Source of the DNA: Dyella_B sp035277725
GTDB taxonomy: Bacteria; Pseudomonadota; Gammaproteobacteria; Xanthomonadales; Rhodanobacteraceae
Assembly (NCBI RefSeq): GCF_035277725.1
Contig: NZ_DATEJY010000065.1
Location: 15,179-79,178 of the forward strand
Direction: 5' to 3'
DNA length: 64,000 nt
Shown piece after piece: positions 22,887 through 30,992 of this stretch. The notes beneath the pieces are model-generated. The model ran no database searches. It was given only the letters and a program-made list of their open reading frames with translations, and was not told the DNA's origin. Positions within the stretch are counted from its first letter, which is position 1. Every line of letters starts with the position of its first letter. The translations under genes and the position numbers were made by a program.

Positions 22887-24371
22887 TCAGCGGCAACTGG
22901 GCAATTTCAACACCTGCCCTGCCTTCACGTGATTGAACTTGAGGTTGTTCATGCGCGCGACCTCGGTCTCGCTGCTGCAACTGCCATGCTTGCGCACGAT
23001 CGTCCCCAGCGTGTCGCCGCGGCGCACCGTGTAGCGCACCACCGGATCGGTTGCAGCGGGCGGATTGGGGAACACCGGCACCACCGCGTTATGCAGGTCG
23101 CTGGCGAGGATCGGCCATGGGCCATCGACGCAGCGCGCCGCATAGACCTTCTCCAGCGACTTGGGTATCTGCAGCACCGCACCCACCGGCTGCTCCTGCT
23201 GCGGATCGAGGCGCGGATTGAGATTGCGCAAGGTGCGGAACCAGCCATCCGGCATGTCGTTGGCCGAACCCAGGCATACGGTGAGTTCCGAAATCGACGC
23301 GCTGCGCTTGAGCGTGATGCTGCCCTGCTGGCCATCCACACGCGGGAAGCGCAGGTTGTAGCTATCCGGATGCAGGAACAGCCAGGCAGCCGCCAGCACC
23401 GCTGGCACGTAGTCGCGCGTTTCCTGCGATACCTGCGCATAGATGCGCGGATCGTAGAAACTCACCGCGGTGTCGTCGCCGACCAGGCGGCGCATGCGCC
23501 CTTCGCCACCGTTATAGGCCGCCAGCGTCAGCTCCAGATTGTCGTTGAAGGCTTTCAACTGCTCGTTGACGTATTCGGCATTCGCGCGCGCCGATTCGGC
23601 TGGGTCGAAACGCGTGTCGAAGCCATCCTGCTCAGTCAGCCCGAAACGCAGGCCGGTGGCGTACATGAATTGCAGCGGGCCGGCCGCGCCGGAACGCGAG
23701 ACCGCATGCACCTTGCCGCCGGATTCCTTGGCCATGATGCCGAACAGCAAAGCCTCCGGCAGACCTTCGCTCTGGTATTGCGGCCACATCTCGTGACGCA
23801 GGAACTGATAGTTGACGTACGCATCCATCAGATTGCCGCGCCACTGCGTCAGCCACATTTCCAGCGCGGCCTTCACCGGGCCGTTCATGGCGATCAGTTC
23901 GGAAAGCTGATGCCCGCGCAACAACGTGACGCTGCGTTGCGCCTCCGGCAGGCTGCCGGCACCGGCTTCACCGGCGAGGGGCGCCAACGGCGGGCCGCTG
24001 GTTTCTTCGTCCGGGGTCTGGTCGCCGATAAAGCTGCCATCCTTCAAGCGCAACAGGTGATCGAACACCGAAAAGAAGCGCTGCGAGTCGCAACCCGGTG
24101 TGCCGCCGCAGCGCGCGGCGGCATCGCGCAACTGGTCGAGCGAGGTGTCCAGCGTCTTTTGCGCTCCCTGCGTGTCGCCTGCGCGAATCTGCTGCAAGGC
24201 GGTTTCGTAGCTGCTGCTGGCCTGATCAAGCTGGCCGTATAAGGCGATGACGGTCGCGGATGGCGGCTTGGGCGTTACGCTGCCTTGAGTGGCTGCGCAG
24301 GCTGCCAGTTGCATCAGGGCTGCCACTGAGAAAACCAGGCGCAACGAACGTAGGGTGGAACGATAAGGCAT
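22887..24371 (-). CDS. mltD: Membrane-bound lytic murein transglycosylase D-like lipoprotein
   Basis: This enzyme cleaves peptidoglycan glycan strands to 1,6-anhydromuropeptides. The 494-aa precursor has a lipoprotein signal with lipobox LAAC (Cys25). A helical N-terminal region precedes the SLT domain from about residue 175, with the catalytic glutamate in GIMAKESGGKVHAVSRSGAA and the typical PLQFM and AYNGGEGRMRRL motifs. A C-terminal LysM domain (YTVRRGDTLGTIVRKHG) binds glycan. MltD of E. coli usually has two LysM domains; only one is obvious here. The long N-terminal region before SLT is not assigned. Confidence 0.9.
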   Translation of the reverse strand: MPYRSTLRSLRLVFSVAALMQLAACAATQGSVTPKPPSATVIALYGQLDQASSSYETALQQIRAGDTQGAQKTLDTSLDQLRDAAARCGGTPGCDSQRFFSVFDHLLRLKDGSFIGDQTPDEETSGPPLAPLAGEAGAGSLPEAQRSVTLLRGHQLSELIAMNGPVKAALEMWLTQWRGNLMDAYVNYQFLRHEMWPQYQSEGLPEALLFGIMAKESGGKVHAVSRSGAAGPLQFMYATGLRFGLTEQDGFDTRFDPAESARANAEYVNEQLKAFNDNLELTLAAYNGGEGRMRRLVGDDTAVSFYDPRIYAQVSQETRDYVPAVLAAAWLFLHPDSYNLRFPRVDGQQGSITLKRSASISELTVCLGSANDMPDGWFRTLRNLNPRLDPQQEQPVGAVLQIPKSLEKVYAARCVDGPWPILASDLHNAVVPVFPNPPAATDPVVRYTVRRGDTLGTIVRKHGSCSSETEVARMNNLKFNHVKAGQVLKLPSCR

Positions 24372-24517
24372 GCGAGTTATACCGGGTACTGAAGAGCGCA
24401 GCCTAAGCCCGGCTGCGCGGGCAGACTCAAAACACGTTCTTGTCGATGTCGCGCGGTCTTTATTCGATACCGCGCGGCTACACCGCTAAAATCGGGCCCC
24501 AGTCTTTGGAGGCTTTC

Positions 24518-24664
24518 ATGCCAGACATTTGCGATAAACGCAACAATTGTTTGCGGAAAACGCGCTTTACCTACAACGGACATCGCTTGACCGCGGGCAG
24601 ACGCGGTCTGCGTTGTTCGCTCGTACTTAATGATCTGGAAACTTCGGGCGTTGTATCACCATGA
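24518..24664 (+). CDS. Small ORF translationally coupled to greB
   Basis: A 48-codon frame starts at ATG 24518 behind TTGGAGGCTTTC, a better ribosome binding site than most genes here have. Its stop overlaps the greB start as ATGA (24661-24664). The product begins MPDICDKRNNCLRKTRFTY and ends LNDLETSGVVSP. It is basic in the middle, with three cysteines, and no family is recognised. Coding status is inferred from the ribosome binding site and overlap only. If translated, it would couple to greB or act as a leader peptide. Confidence 0.45.
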   Translation: MPDICDKRNNCLRKTRFTYNGHRLTAGRRGLRCSLVLNDLETSGVVSP

Positions 24665-25164
24665 CTCGCTGGCGTCCCCCTGCCCCCCGCTCCACCGCGA
24701 TCATTACCCGCGAGGGCTTCGAAAAGCTCAAGAGCGAACTCGATCACCTGTGGCATACCCTGCGCCCGGAAGTGGTGAAAGCACTTGCCGCCGCCGCGGC
24801 CGAAGGCGATCGCTCGGAAAACGCCGAGTACACCTACCGCAAGAAGCAACTCGGCGAAATCGACCGCCGCGTGCGCTACCTCAGCAAGCGCATTCCTTCC
24901 CTGAAAGTGGCCGAAGGCGCGCCCGCCGACCGTGAAACCGTGTTCTTCGGCGCGATCATCGAATTGGAAAACACCGATAACGGCGAGACGGCGCGCTACC
25001 GCATCGTCGGTCCGGACGAGACCGATGCCAAGCGCGGCTGGATCAGTATCGATTCACCGCTGGCGCGCGCGGTGTTGAAGAAGAAGCTGGATGACGAGTT
25101 CGAAGCGGAGTTGCCGGCAGGCCGCACGCGATTCGCAGTCATCGCGGTGGAATACGACGTGTAG
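24661..25164 (+). CDS. greB: Transcription elongation factor GreB
   Basis: GreB enters the secondary channel of RNA polymerase and stimulates cleavage of backtracked RNA. The 167-aa protein has an N-terminal coiled-coil hairpin with the conserved tip acidic residues in AAEGDRSENAEYTYRKKQLG and the basic patch YLSKRIPSL. The C-terminal FKBP-like domain contains WISIDSPLARAVL. The YTYRKKQL sequence is diagnostic of GreB rather than GreA. Its TAG stop is formed by the GTAG foot of the following REPIN. Confidence 0.95.
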   Translation: MTRWRPPAPRSTAIITREGFEKLKSELDHLWHTLRPEVVKALAAAAAEGDRSENAEYTYRKKQLGEIDRRVRYLSKRIPSLKVAEGAPADRETVFFGAIIELENTDNGETARYRIVGPDETDAKRGWISIDSPLARAVLKKKLDDEFEAELPAGRTRFAVIAVEYDV

Positions 25165-25234
25165 GTTGGGGCGCGAACCCCAACGTTCCGCTCCGTACAG
25201 TCATGGCGATGTTGGGGTTAGCACCCCAACCTAC
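25161..25234. repeat. REPIN, subtype B, supplying stop codons to both flanking genes
   Basis: GTAGGTTGGGGCGCGAACCC at the left end and an inverted partner ending ACCCCAACCTAC at the right. The left TAG is the greB stop (25162-25164). The right CTA is the stop of the convergent DUF3025 gene (25231-25233). Confidence 0.92.
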
Positions 25235-26043
25235 GCGAGGCGAAGCGGTGCGGGATAGTGCCGACCTTCTCGCAACGGCTGGTAACACGCTGCATGGCGA
25301 TGAAAGGCTTCCTCCGCATTGCCTGGATGCCAACCTGGAATACCCGACAGCGGCAACGGCCGCAGCTCCAGCGGATCGCGCAACCAGCGCGCTTCAGCGA
25401 TGGCCCGCGCACAACAGGCAAGCGCCTCTGAGCTGTCCGCCTCCTGCCCTGCCATCACCACCAGCGCCTTGCCCACCAGCAGCTTGCCCGGCGTCAATGC
25501 ATGCTCCAGCAAGGCATGACCAAACAGCTCCACCGCCACCAGGCCTTCCACCCATGCCGAACGTCGGCGCCAAAACAGGGCGTACCAATCGTGTCGATCC
25601 CAGAGTTCCAGCAACCCGGGATCTTTCACGGTCACGATGACACCAGCTTCGTCGAAATGCGTCTGCGCGCATTGCGGACGCGAACGTTCGCGCCGGCCGA
25701 CCTGCGCGATCTCAGCCATCTGCTGGCGGTTGAGCGCGCGCTTCAGTTGCGGGTAACGCAACCAGATCATCGCGTTGAACAGGTCATGCCAGTTCGCCTC
25801 GCGCGTGGCGATCAAGCCACGCGTCGCGATGCGTTCCTCATAATGCAGCCCGTCTTCAAGCAATTCGCGCGTCTGCGCGACAAATCGCTCCGGTGCATGC
25901 AACGACCAGCGCGCATTGAGCTCGTCGATCGACGGCCAGCGCGCTCCCTGCAGCCAATCGGCGAATTCACCCCATTGCTTCAATGGCGCATGCGTGAAGA
26001 CGACCGGATCGACCACCTCTCGCGCTGGCGCAACGTAACGCAC
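25231..26043 (-). CDS. DUF3025-domain protein
   Basis: A 270-aa soluble protein of the proteobacterial DUF3025 family. Recognisable segments are LNARWSLHAPERFVAQTREL, YEERIATRGLIATREANWHD with FNAMIWLRYP, LLELWDRHDWYALFW, and a C-terminal GIPGWHPGNAEEAFH. The conserved His, Asp and Trp residues suggest an enzyme, but no activity is established. It starts at GTG 26043, 12 bases after the rimO stop, so it is probably in one operon with rimO. The stop TAG is provided by the adjacent REPIN. Confidence 0.85.
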   Translation of the reverse strand: MRYVAPAREVVDPVVFTHAPLKQWGEFADWLQGARWPSIDELNARWSLHAPERFVAQTRELLEDGLHYEERIATRGLIATREANWHDLFNAMIWLRYPQLKRALNRQQMAEIAQVGRRERSRPQCAQTHFDEAGVIVTVKDPGLLELWDRHDWYALFWRRRSAWVEGLVAVELFGHALLEHALTPGKLLVGKALVVMAGQEADSSEALACCARAIAEARWLRDPLELRPLPLSGIPGWHPGNAEEAFHRHAACYQPLREGRHYPAPLRLA

Positions 26044-26055
26044 GGCTACATGAGG

Positions 26056-27417
26056 TCAGCTGATGAGCGCCGCGTGCAGATCGTGCTCGTCGGCGGATTC
26101 CACCATCACGTCCACGAACTGCCCCGGCTTCAGCTTCTGCCCATTGTGGATGCGCACCACGCCATCGATTTCCGGTGCATCGGCCGCGGAACGCGCCACG
26201 GCACCCTCGGCGCTTGCGCTATCGACCAGCACCTTGATGGTGCGCCCGATCTTGCGCTGCAGCTTCGCCGCGGAAATCTCCGCCTGCACCGCCATGAATT
26301 GCTCCAGGCGGTCTTCCTTCAATTCTTCCGGCACCGGATCTGGCAGTTCGTTGGCCTTGGCCCCCTTGACCGGTGAATAGGTGAACGCGCCGACACGATC
26401 CAGCTCCGCTTCGCGCAGGAAGTCGAGCAATTCCTCGAATTCCGCGTCGGTCTCGCCGGGAAAGCCGACGATGAAGGTGCTGCGCAGCGTGAGATCCGGC
26501 ACCAGCTTGCGCCAGTTCTGGATGCGCTCCAGCGTCTTGTCGATGTTGCCGGGACGCTTCATCAGCTTGAGGATCCGCGGACTGGCGTGCTGGAACGGAA
26601 TATCGAGATACGGAAGGATCTTGCCTTCCGCCATCAACGGCATTACTTCGTCCACGTGCGGATACGGATAGACGTAGTGCAAACGCGCCCACGCACCAAG
26701 TTCGGCCAGCCCTTCGCATAGATCGGTCATGCGCGTGCGATAGCGCTTCTCGCGCCAGGTGCGTTCCGCGTATTTGACGTCCACCCCATAGGCGCTGGTG
26801 TCCTGGGAGATCACCAGCAGTTCCTTCACACCACCCTTGACCAGACGCTCGGCTTCGACCAGCACCTCATCCACCGGCCGAGATACCAGATCGCCACGCA
26901 TCGACGGAATGATGCAGAAGCTGCAGCGATGATTGCAGCCTTCGGAAATCTTCAGATACGCGTAGTGCTTCGGTGTCAGTTTGATGCCGGTATCCGGAAT
27001 GATGTCCAGCAACGGATTGCGCTTCGGCGGCAATGCCGCATGCACGGCATGCATCACGCTGCTGTAGTCCTGCGGACCCGTGATGGCGAGCACGTCCGGA
27101 TAGGCTTCCTTGATCAACTCGGAGCGCTTGCCCAAGCAACCGGTGACAATCACCTTGCCGTTCTCATGCAGCGCTTCGCCGATTGCATCCAGCGATTCCT
27201 GCACGGCCGCGTCGATGAAGCCGCAGGTGTTCACCACCACCGCATCAGCCGCGTCGTAACTGGGCACGATTTCGTAGCCCTCGACCTTGAGCTGGGTAAG
27301 GATGCGCTCGGAATCCACCAGAGCTTTTGGACAGCCGAGCGAAACAAATCCCACCTTGGGTGCAGCGCTGCCGCTCGCATCGGCGTGCTTATCGTTTGAC
27401 TTCAAAGAGGTTCTCAC
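26056..27417 (-). CDS. rimO: Ribosomal protein uS12 methylthiotransferase
   Basis: RimO is a radical-SAM enzyme that adds a methylthio group to the conserved aspartate of ribosomal protein S12. The 453-aa protein has the N-terminal MTTase domain with three cluster-binding cysteines (SLGCPKALVDSE, NTCGFID, VTGCLGKR). The radical SAM motif is CNHRCSFC at about residue 165, and a C-terminal TRAM domain follows (VLVDSASAEGAVARS). PSMRGDLVSRP and PYLDIPFQHAS support RimO over MiaB. DUF3025 follows. Confidence 0.96.
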   Translation of the reverse strand: MRTSLKSNDKHADASGSAAPKVGFVSLGCPKALVDSERILTQLKVEGYEIVPSYDAADAVVVNTCGFIDAAVQESLDAIGEALHENGKVIVTGCLGKRSELIKEAYPDVLAITGPQDYSSVMHAVHAALPPKRNPLLDIIPDTGIKLTPKHYAYLKISEGCNHRCSFCIIPSMRGDLVSRPVDEVLVEAERLVKGGVKELLVISQDTSAYGVDVKYAERTWREKRYRTRMTDLCEGLAELGAWARLHYVYPYPHVDEVMPLMAEGKILPYLDIPFQHASPRILKLMKRPGNIDKTLERIQNWRKLVPDLTLRSTFIVGFPGETDAEFEELLDFLREAELDRVGAFTYSPVKGAKANELPDPVPEELKEDRLEQFMAVQAEISAAKLQRKIGRTIKVLVDSASAEGAVARSAADAPEIDGVVRIHNGQKLKPGQFVDVMVESADEHDLHAALIS

Positions 27418-27507
27418 TGTAGGCGTTTTGGGGAGGGGCGGAGCCGCAAAACGGACATTTTAGCCTGCCTCCCTTTCCGGCGTTTTGCCGATGCTGCTCG
27501 ATATTGA

Positions 27508-27535
27508 CGCACTGTCATATATATGTGACAGTGCG
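27508..27535. promoter_or_regulatory. Operator of the RelE/HigA-like toxin-antitoxin operon
   Basis: CGCACTGTCA (27508-27517) and TGACAGTGCG (27526-27535) are perfect 10-bp inverted arms around an AT-rich 8-base centre (TATATATG). The site lies just upstream of the toxin start and probably overlaps its -10 region, as expected for autorepression. Confidence 0.65.
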
Positions 27536-27541
27536 CGCATG

Positions 27542-27835
27542 ATGGAGTTGATTGAAACGGATACCTTCAAAAAATGGCGCAAGGGACTCAAAGATGCACG
27601 CGCCGAAGCTGCCATCGCCGCTCGCCTTGCTCGTCTCATCCATGGACTCCCGGGCGACGTGAAGCCAGTAGGCGAAGGTGTCAGTGAGCTTCGTATCCAC
27701 CACGGCCCGGGTTATCGCGTCTATTTCAAGCGTAGCGGTAACTTGATCATCATCCTGCTTTGTGGCGGTGACAAAAGCTCGCAAGACAACGACATCATCG
27801 TTGCCAGGAAGCTCGCCAAATCTTGGGGTCAATGA
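27542..27835 (+). CDS. RelE-superfamily toxin (HigB-like addiction module killer)
   Basis: A 97-aa basic protein of the addiction-module killer family related to HigB/RelE mRNA interferases. Signatures are FKKWRKGLKDARAEAAIAAR, HGLPGDVKPVGEGVSELRIH, GPGYRVYFKRSGNLIIILLC and GGDKSSQDNDI. I take the second of two adjacent ATGs (27542, MELIETDTF); the upstream part of the frame is operator sequence. Toxin precedes antitoxin with a 3-base gap, the order of higBA-type modules. It lies downstream of the divergent rimO promoter, and the surroundings are otherwise ordinary. Confidence 0.88.
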   Translation: MELIETDTFKKWRKGLKDARAEAAIAARLARLIHGLPGDVKPVGEGVSELRIHHGPGYRVYFKRSGNLIIILLCGGDKSSQDNDIIVARKLAKSWGQ

Positions 27836-27838
27836 CCA

Positions 27839-28132
27839 ATGACCGACAAATTCACCAAACTTGATCTTGCCGAACTCCTTACCTCGGATGAGGCCATCGA
27901 GCTATTCCTGTCCGAAGCCTTCGAGACCAAGGACCCTGGGCACATTGCCTATTGCCTTGGTGTAGCGGCACGCGCCAAAGGCATGGTGCAGGTATCCAAG
28001 GAGACAGGTCTCGCACGCGGCGCGCTCTACCGAATGCTCAGCGAGGATGGCAATCCAACCTTGAAGACGATGTTGTCGGTTCTGGACGTGCTCGGTCTGG
28101 ACATAACGGTAAAACAGCACGCCGCGCGTTGA
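27839..28132 (+). CDS. HTH antitoxin of addiction module (HigA-like)
   Basis: The 97-aa partner of the preceding toxin. It has DLAELLTSDEAIELFLSEAF at the N-terminus, then CLGVAARAKGMVQVSKETGL and ARGALYRMLSEDGNPTLKTM, a helix-turn-helix, and the end SVLDVLGLDITVK. This is the typical addiction-module antidote protein. It neutralises the toxin and probably represses the operon through the palindrome at 27508-27535. Family assignment is firm; the target specificity of the toxin is not predictable. Confidence 0.88.
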   Translation: MTDKFTKLDLAELLTSDEAIELFLSEAFETKDPGHIAYCLGVAARAKGMVQVSKETGLARGALYRMLSEDGNPTLKTMLSVLDVLGLDITVKQHAAR

Positions 28133-28217
28133 TCTGGGGCGTGCACGCCACACGCATGAGCGCCTTGCAAAGCAATCCGTACCGCTCTCCGCTTTCGCGC
28201 TTGGCGACGCGTATCAA

Positions 28218-28997
28218 TCACGTATTCCGCAACCGAATACTCTCCGCCAGATTCCCACGAAACACATGCTGCCCCAAATGCCCGAGATCCGATTGCATAT
28301 CGGCATGAACCTTGCCGCCGATATCGCGCCAGCGGCGGCAGAAGGCGTAGTCCTCGGAAAGATAACGGCGCGACTCCGGATCGACCATGCAATCGAAGAA
28401 CAGCCAGTAATACGGTTGCTGCGGATTGTTGGGCGGTCCGTCAGGCCGATAGTTCAATTCCGGATAGGCCTTCATCATTTTGGTAAAGACGTCGCGCTTG
28501 ATCACCATGAAACCGGTGGGCGCTTCGGCTACTTCGACGAAGCCGCCTTCGTTCATGAACTTCTGCAATGGTTCGGCACCGTGGCCCACGGCGTTCAAGG
28601 GGTAGTCGGTGTACAGCGATTCGAACATCTCGCGTGTGGTGCCGGCGGGCACGCCATCCACGGGCCAGTTGAAGCGTTTGAGCGGGTAGACGCCCGCGGC
28701 CACATCGTAATCGGAGAGCAACAGGCGCATCACCGCGTCCGGCTTGAAGGAAATATCCGCATCGATCCAGAACAGGTGCGTGTATTCCTCATGCATGAGG
28801 AAGAACTTCACGATCTCGTTTCTGCCGCGCGTGACGAGACTGTCGGCATACATATGGAGCGAGGACTTCAACCCGAGCCGGATGGATTCGTGGGTCAGTT
28901 CGAACATGCTGGTGACGTAATGCATGGATACCGCGGAAACATAGCTGGGGGTAGCCCAGAGCACATTCATGGACTGAAGCGCGGAAAGGGGAAGCAT
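28218..28997 (-). CDS. GT-A fold glycosyltransferase-like protein
   Basis: A 259-aa protein with the GT-A hallmark DxD motif in THLFWIDADISFKPDAVMRL. It is preceded by SLVTRGRNEIVKFFL and followed by YDVAAGVYPLKRFNW. Later segments are PTGFMVIKRDVFTKMMKAYP and RRYLSEDYAFCRRWRDIGGK, typical of nucleotide-sugar transferases found in bacteria and phages. No membrane helices. I prefer ATG 28997, which has GAGG 7 bases upstream; ATG 29021 lacks one. It is monocistronic, facing away from the dienelactone hydrolase gene. Sugar and acceptor unknown. Confidence 0.75.
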   Translation of the reverse strand: MLPLSALQSMNVLWATPSYVSAVSMHYVTSMFELTHESIRLGLKSSLHMYADSLVTRGRNEIVKFFLMHEEYTHLFWIDADISFKPDAVMRLLLSDYDVAAGVYPLKRFNWPVDGVPAGTTREMFESLYTDYPLNAVGHGAEPLQKFMNEGGFVEVAEAPTGFMVIKRDVFTKMMKAYPELNYRPDGPPNNPQQPYYWLFFDCMVDPESRRYLSEDYAFCRRWRDIGGKVHADMQSDLGHLGQHVFRGNLAESIRLRNT

Positions 28998-29184
28998 GGA
29001 CATCCTCGGTTGGCAGATCACTGCATAACGGTGCCGATCTTACTCATGACGACACGACGTGTGCCAGCACAAACCAACATGCCGGCTTCATGTGAATTGC
29101 ACGCCGAATCCGCACCGGCCGCGCGCAAGCTTCATACTATGCGTTTCGCATTACGACTCCCTTTTCCAGCGCGAGGATTTCGTC

Positions 29185-29859
29185 ATGGGCAAGCACATCA
29201 ACCTACCCACCAGTGGCACGCAGTGTATTGGCGCGTATCTGGCCGAAGCGCAGGGAAAGCCCAAGGGCGGGTTGGTGGTGATCCAGGAAATCTTCGGCGT
29301 AAATGCTCACATTCGCAGCGTGGCGGATCGCTTTGCCGCGATGGGCTACACCGCGGTGGCGCCCGCGTTTTTCGATCACCTGGAAACCGGCGTCGAATTG
29401 GCATACACCGATGAGAGCATGGCCAAGGGACGACAACTGGTAATGGAACTTGGGCTGGATCGCGCGGTGGAAGATGTCGCCAGCGCCGCCGAGGCGATCC
29501 AATCCGCCGGCAAGATCGGCACGGTCGGTTATTGCTGGGGCGGCACGGTGGCGTTTCTTTCGGCCATCCGCCTGGGGCTCCCTTCCGTGAGTTATTACGG
29601 CGCACGCAATGTGCCGTTTCTCGGCGAGCAACCCAAGGCACCGGTGATGTTTCACTTCGGCGAAGACGACAAGTCCATTCCACCGGAGATGGTCGCCAAG
29701 CATCGCCAGATGCTGCCGCAGATGGACATCCATAGTTATCCCGGCGCCGGCCATGCGTTCAATCGCGATGTCGACCCCAGCCATTATCATGCGCAAAGCG
29801 CCGACCTGGCCCTGCAGCGTACGATGGCCTTCTTCGACACATACCTGGCCAACGCATGA
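29185..29859 (+). CDS. Dienelactone hydrolase family protein
   Basis: A 224-aa alpha/beta hydrolase of the carboxymethylenebutenolidase family. The nucleophile is Cys in GTVGYCWGGTVAF (about residue 118), the Asp is in HFGEDDKSIPPEM and the His in PGAGHAFNRD, completing the Cys-Asp-His triad. GGLVVIQEIFGVNAHIRSVA is the conserved N-terminal segment. ATG 29185 has GCGAGGATTTCGTC before it. No chlorocatechol or aromatic-degradation genes are nearby, so the true substrate is probably another ester or lactone. It overlaps the HIT gene by ATGA. Confidence 0.9.
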   Translation: MGKHINLPTSGTQCIGAYLAEAQGKPKGGLVVIQEIFGVNAHIRSVADRFAAMGYTAVAPAFFDHLETGVELAYTDESMAKGRQLVMELGLDRAVEDVASAAEAIQSAGKIGTVGYCWGGTVAFLSAIRLGLPSVSYYGARNVPFLGEQPKAPVMFHFGEDDKSIPPEMVAKHRQMLPQMDIHSYPGAGHAFNRDVDPSHYHAQSADLALQRTMAFFDTYLANA

Positions 29860-30275
29860 GCGATGCCGATTTCGAACTCGACCCGCGCTTGCGGGACGAT
29901 ACACAGCACGTCGCCGCCCTGCCCTTGTGCGAGGTGCTGCTGATGAAGGATGCCCGCTTTCCGTGGCTGATCCTGGTACCACGGGTAGCAGGGTGCGCGG
30001 AAATACTCGATCTGGCCGACGGTGCACGCGCGCTGTTATGGCAGGAAATCAATCAGGCCGCCGCGGCGCTGCGTGAGGTGGCGCCGTGCGACAAGCTCAA
30101 CATCGGCGCGTTGGGCAATATCGTGCGGCAGTTGCACGTGCATATCGTCGCGAGGAAAACAGGCGACGCGGCGTGGCCCGGTCCGGTGTGGGGACAGGGA
30201 CGTGCCGAGCCCTATCAAGATGATGCGCTGTCTGTCCTGATGCAAAAACTGCAATCCATGTTTCGCACCAAGTAG
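29856..30275 (+). CDS. HIT-domain protein
   Basis: A 139-aa histidine-triad nucleotide-binding or hydrolase protein. The catalytic HxHx motif is QLHVHIVARKTGD near residue 93; the segment DKLNIGALGNIVRQ precedes it and WPGPVWGQG follows, as in small proteobacterial HIT proteins. It is translationally coupled to the dienelactone hydrolase (ATGA, 29856-29859). Substrate not predictable. Its stop codon TAG (30273-30275) is the GTAG foot of the next REPIN. Confidence 0.88.
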   Translation: MSDADFELDPRLRDDTQHVAALPLCEVLLMKDARFPWLILVPRVAGCAEILDLADGARALLWQEINQAAAALREVAPCDKLNIGALGNIVRQLHVHIVARKTGDAAWPGPVWGQGRAEPYQDDALSVLMQKLQSMFRTK

Positions 30276-30335
30276 GCTGGGATGAAATCCCAGCTTGGGC
30301 ATGGATGGCAGTGCTGGGATTGCTTCCCAGCCTAC
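30272..30335. repeat. REPIN, subtype A, supplying the HIT gene stop
   Basis: GTAGGCTGGGATGAAATCCC on the left and an inverted partner GCTGGGATTGC...CCCAGCCTAC on the right. The TAG at 30273-30275 terminates the HIT-domain gene. Confidence 0.9.
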
Positions 30336-30342
30336 AAAAATA

Positions 30343-30369
30343 AAAGCGCCCGTCGATGACGGGCGCTTT
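30343..30369. terminator. Bidirectional rho-independent terminator
   Basis: AAAGCGCCCGTC and GACGGGCGCTTT form a 12-bp perfect stem with a GAT loop, flanked by A-rich and T-rich sequence. It lies between the convergent HIT and lipoprotein genes. Confidence 0.85.
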
Positions 30370-30396
30370 CGTTTCAACACATGGCCAGGTCCGGTA

Positions 30397-30909
30397 TCAG
30401 TGACCGCCGGAGGCGTCGCTGCCGCCCTGGTCGCCATAAGACTTGCCGCTGGCATCCTTGGAGGTGTCACCGCTCGGCGCACTGGCCGGCGCGTGGTAAT
30501 CCTCCAGCGCGCGCGCCTTGGTCTCCACCGGGTTGATGCGCGCCAGCTTGCCGCCGTCGTCGTAGTAAGCAACGAAACCATAATCAAGCTGCAGCCGAGC
30601 CATGTACTGCAGGTGCTGCTTGCGAATCTTCGAATCGTCACTCGGCAACAGCAGCACGGTCTTGGGCAACTTGCCCGTTTCTTTCAGGAAAGCGAAATGG
30701 CTGCCGGCGTCGAGCGCGGAAACCACGGCACCATCAATCAGGAACTGACCATTCTTGAAAGCCTTCATGGTCATGTCGAACTGGCTTTGGGTCTGCGTGG
30801 TTCCCACCGTGTCCTTGGACGCGCCGCGATGGCAGCCGCCAAGCACCAGCAAGCTACCGAGCATAAGCACGGCGGCGCCGCGGGTTGACAGCGTGGAAAG
30901 ACGGATCAT
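30397..30909 (-). CDS. Lipoprotein of unknown function
   Basis: A 170-aa predicted lipoprotein. The signal ends with lipobox LGGC (about residue 26). The mature part has FDMTMKAFKNGQFLIDGAVV, FLKETGKLPKTVLLLPSDD and LQYMARLQLDYGFVAYYDD, then a Ser/Gly/Asp-rich C-terminus. No known domain is recognised. ATG 30909 is preceded by GCAGGAGATTCCGC. A longer frame into dcd is not supported. It lies 83 bases after dcd on the same strand. Confidence 0.78.
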   Translation of the reverse strand: MIRLSTLSTRGAAVLMLGSLLVLGGCHRGASKDTVGTTQTQSQFDMTMKAFKNGQFLIDGAVVSALDAGSHFAFLKETGKLPKTVLLLPSDDSKIRKQHLQYMARLQLDYGFVAYYDDGGKLARINPVETKARALEDYHAPASAPSGDTSKDASGKSYGDQGGSDASGGH

Positions 30910-30992
30910 GCGGAATCTCCTGCAAATATCAGCGAAGCCAGGCAAGTGTAGCGCCGCCGGAAGAAGGTGGATGGATGGGTTGCGGAGCGCGT

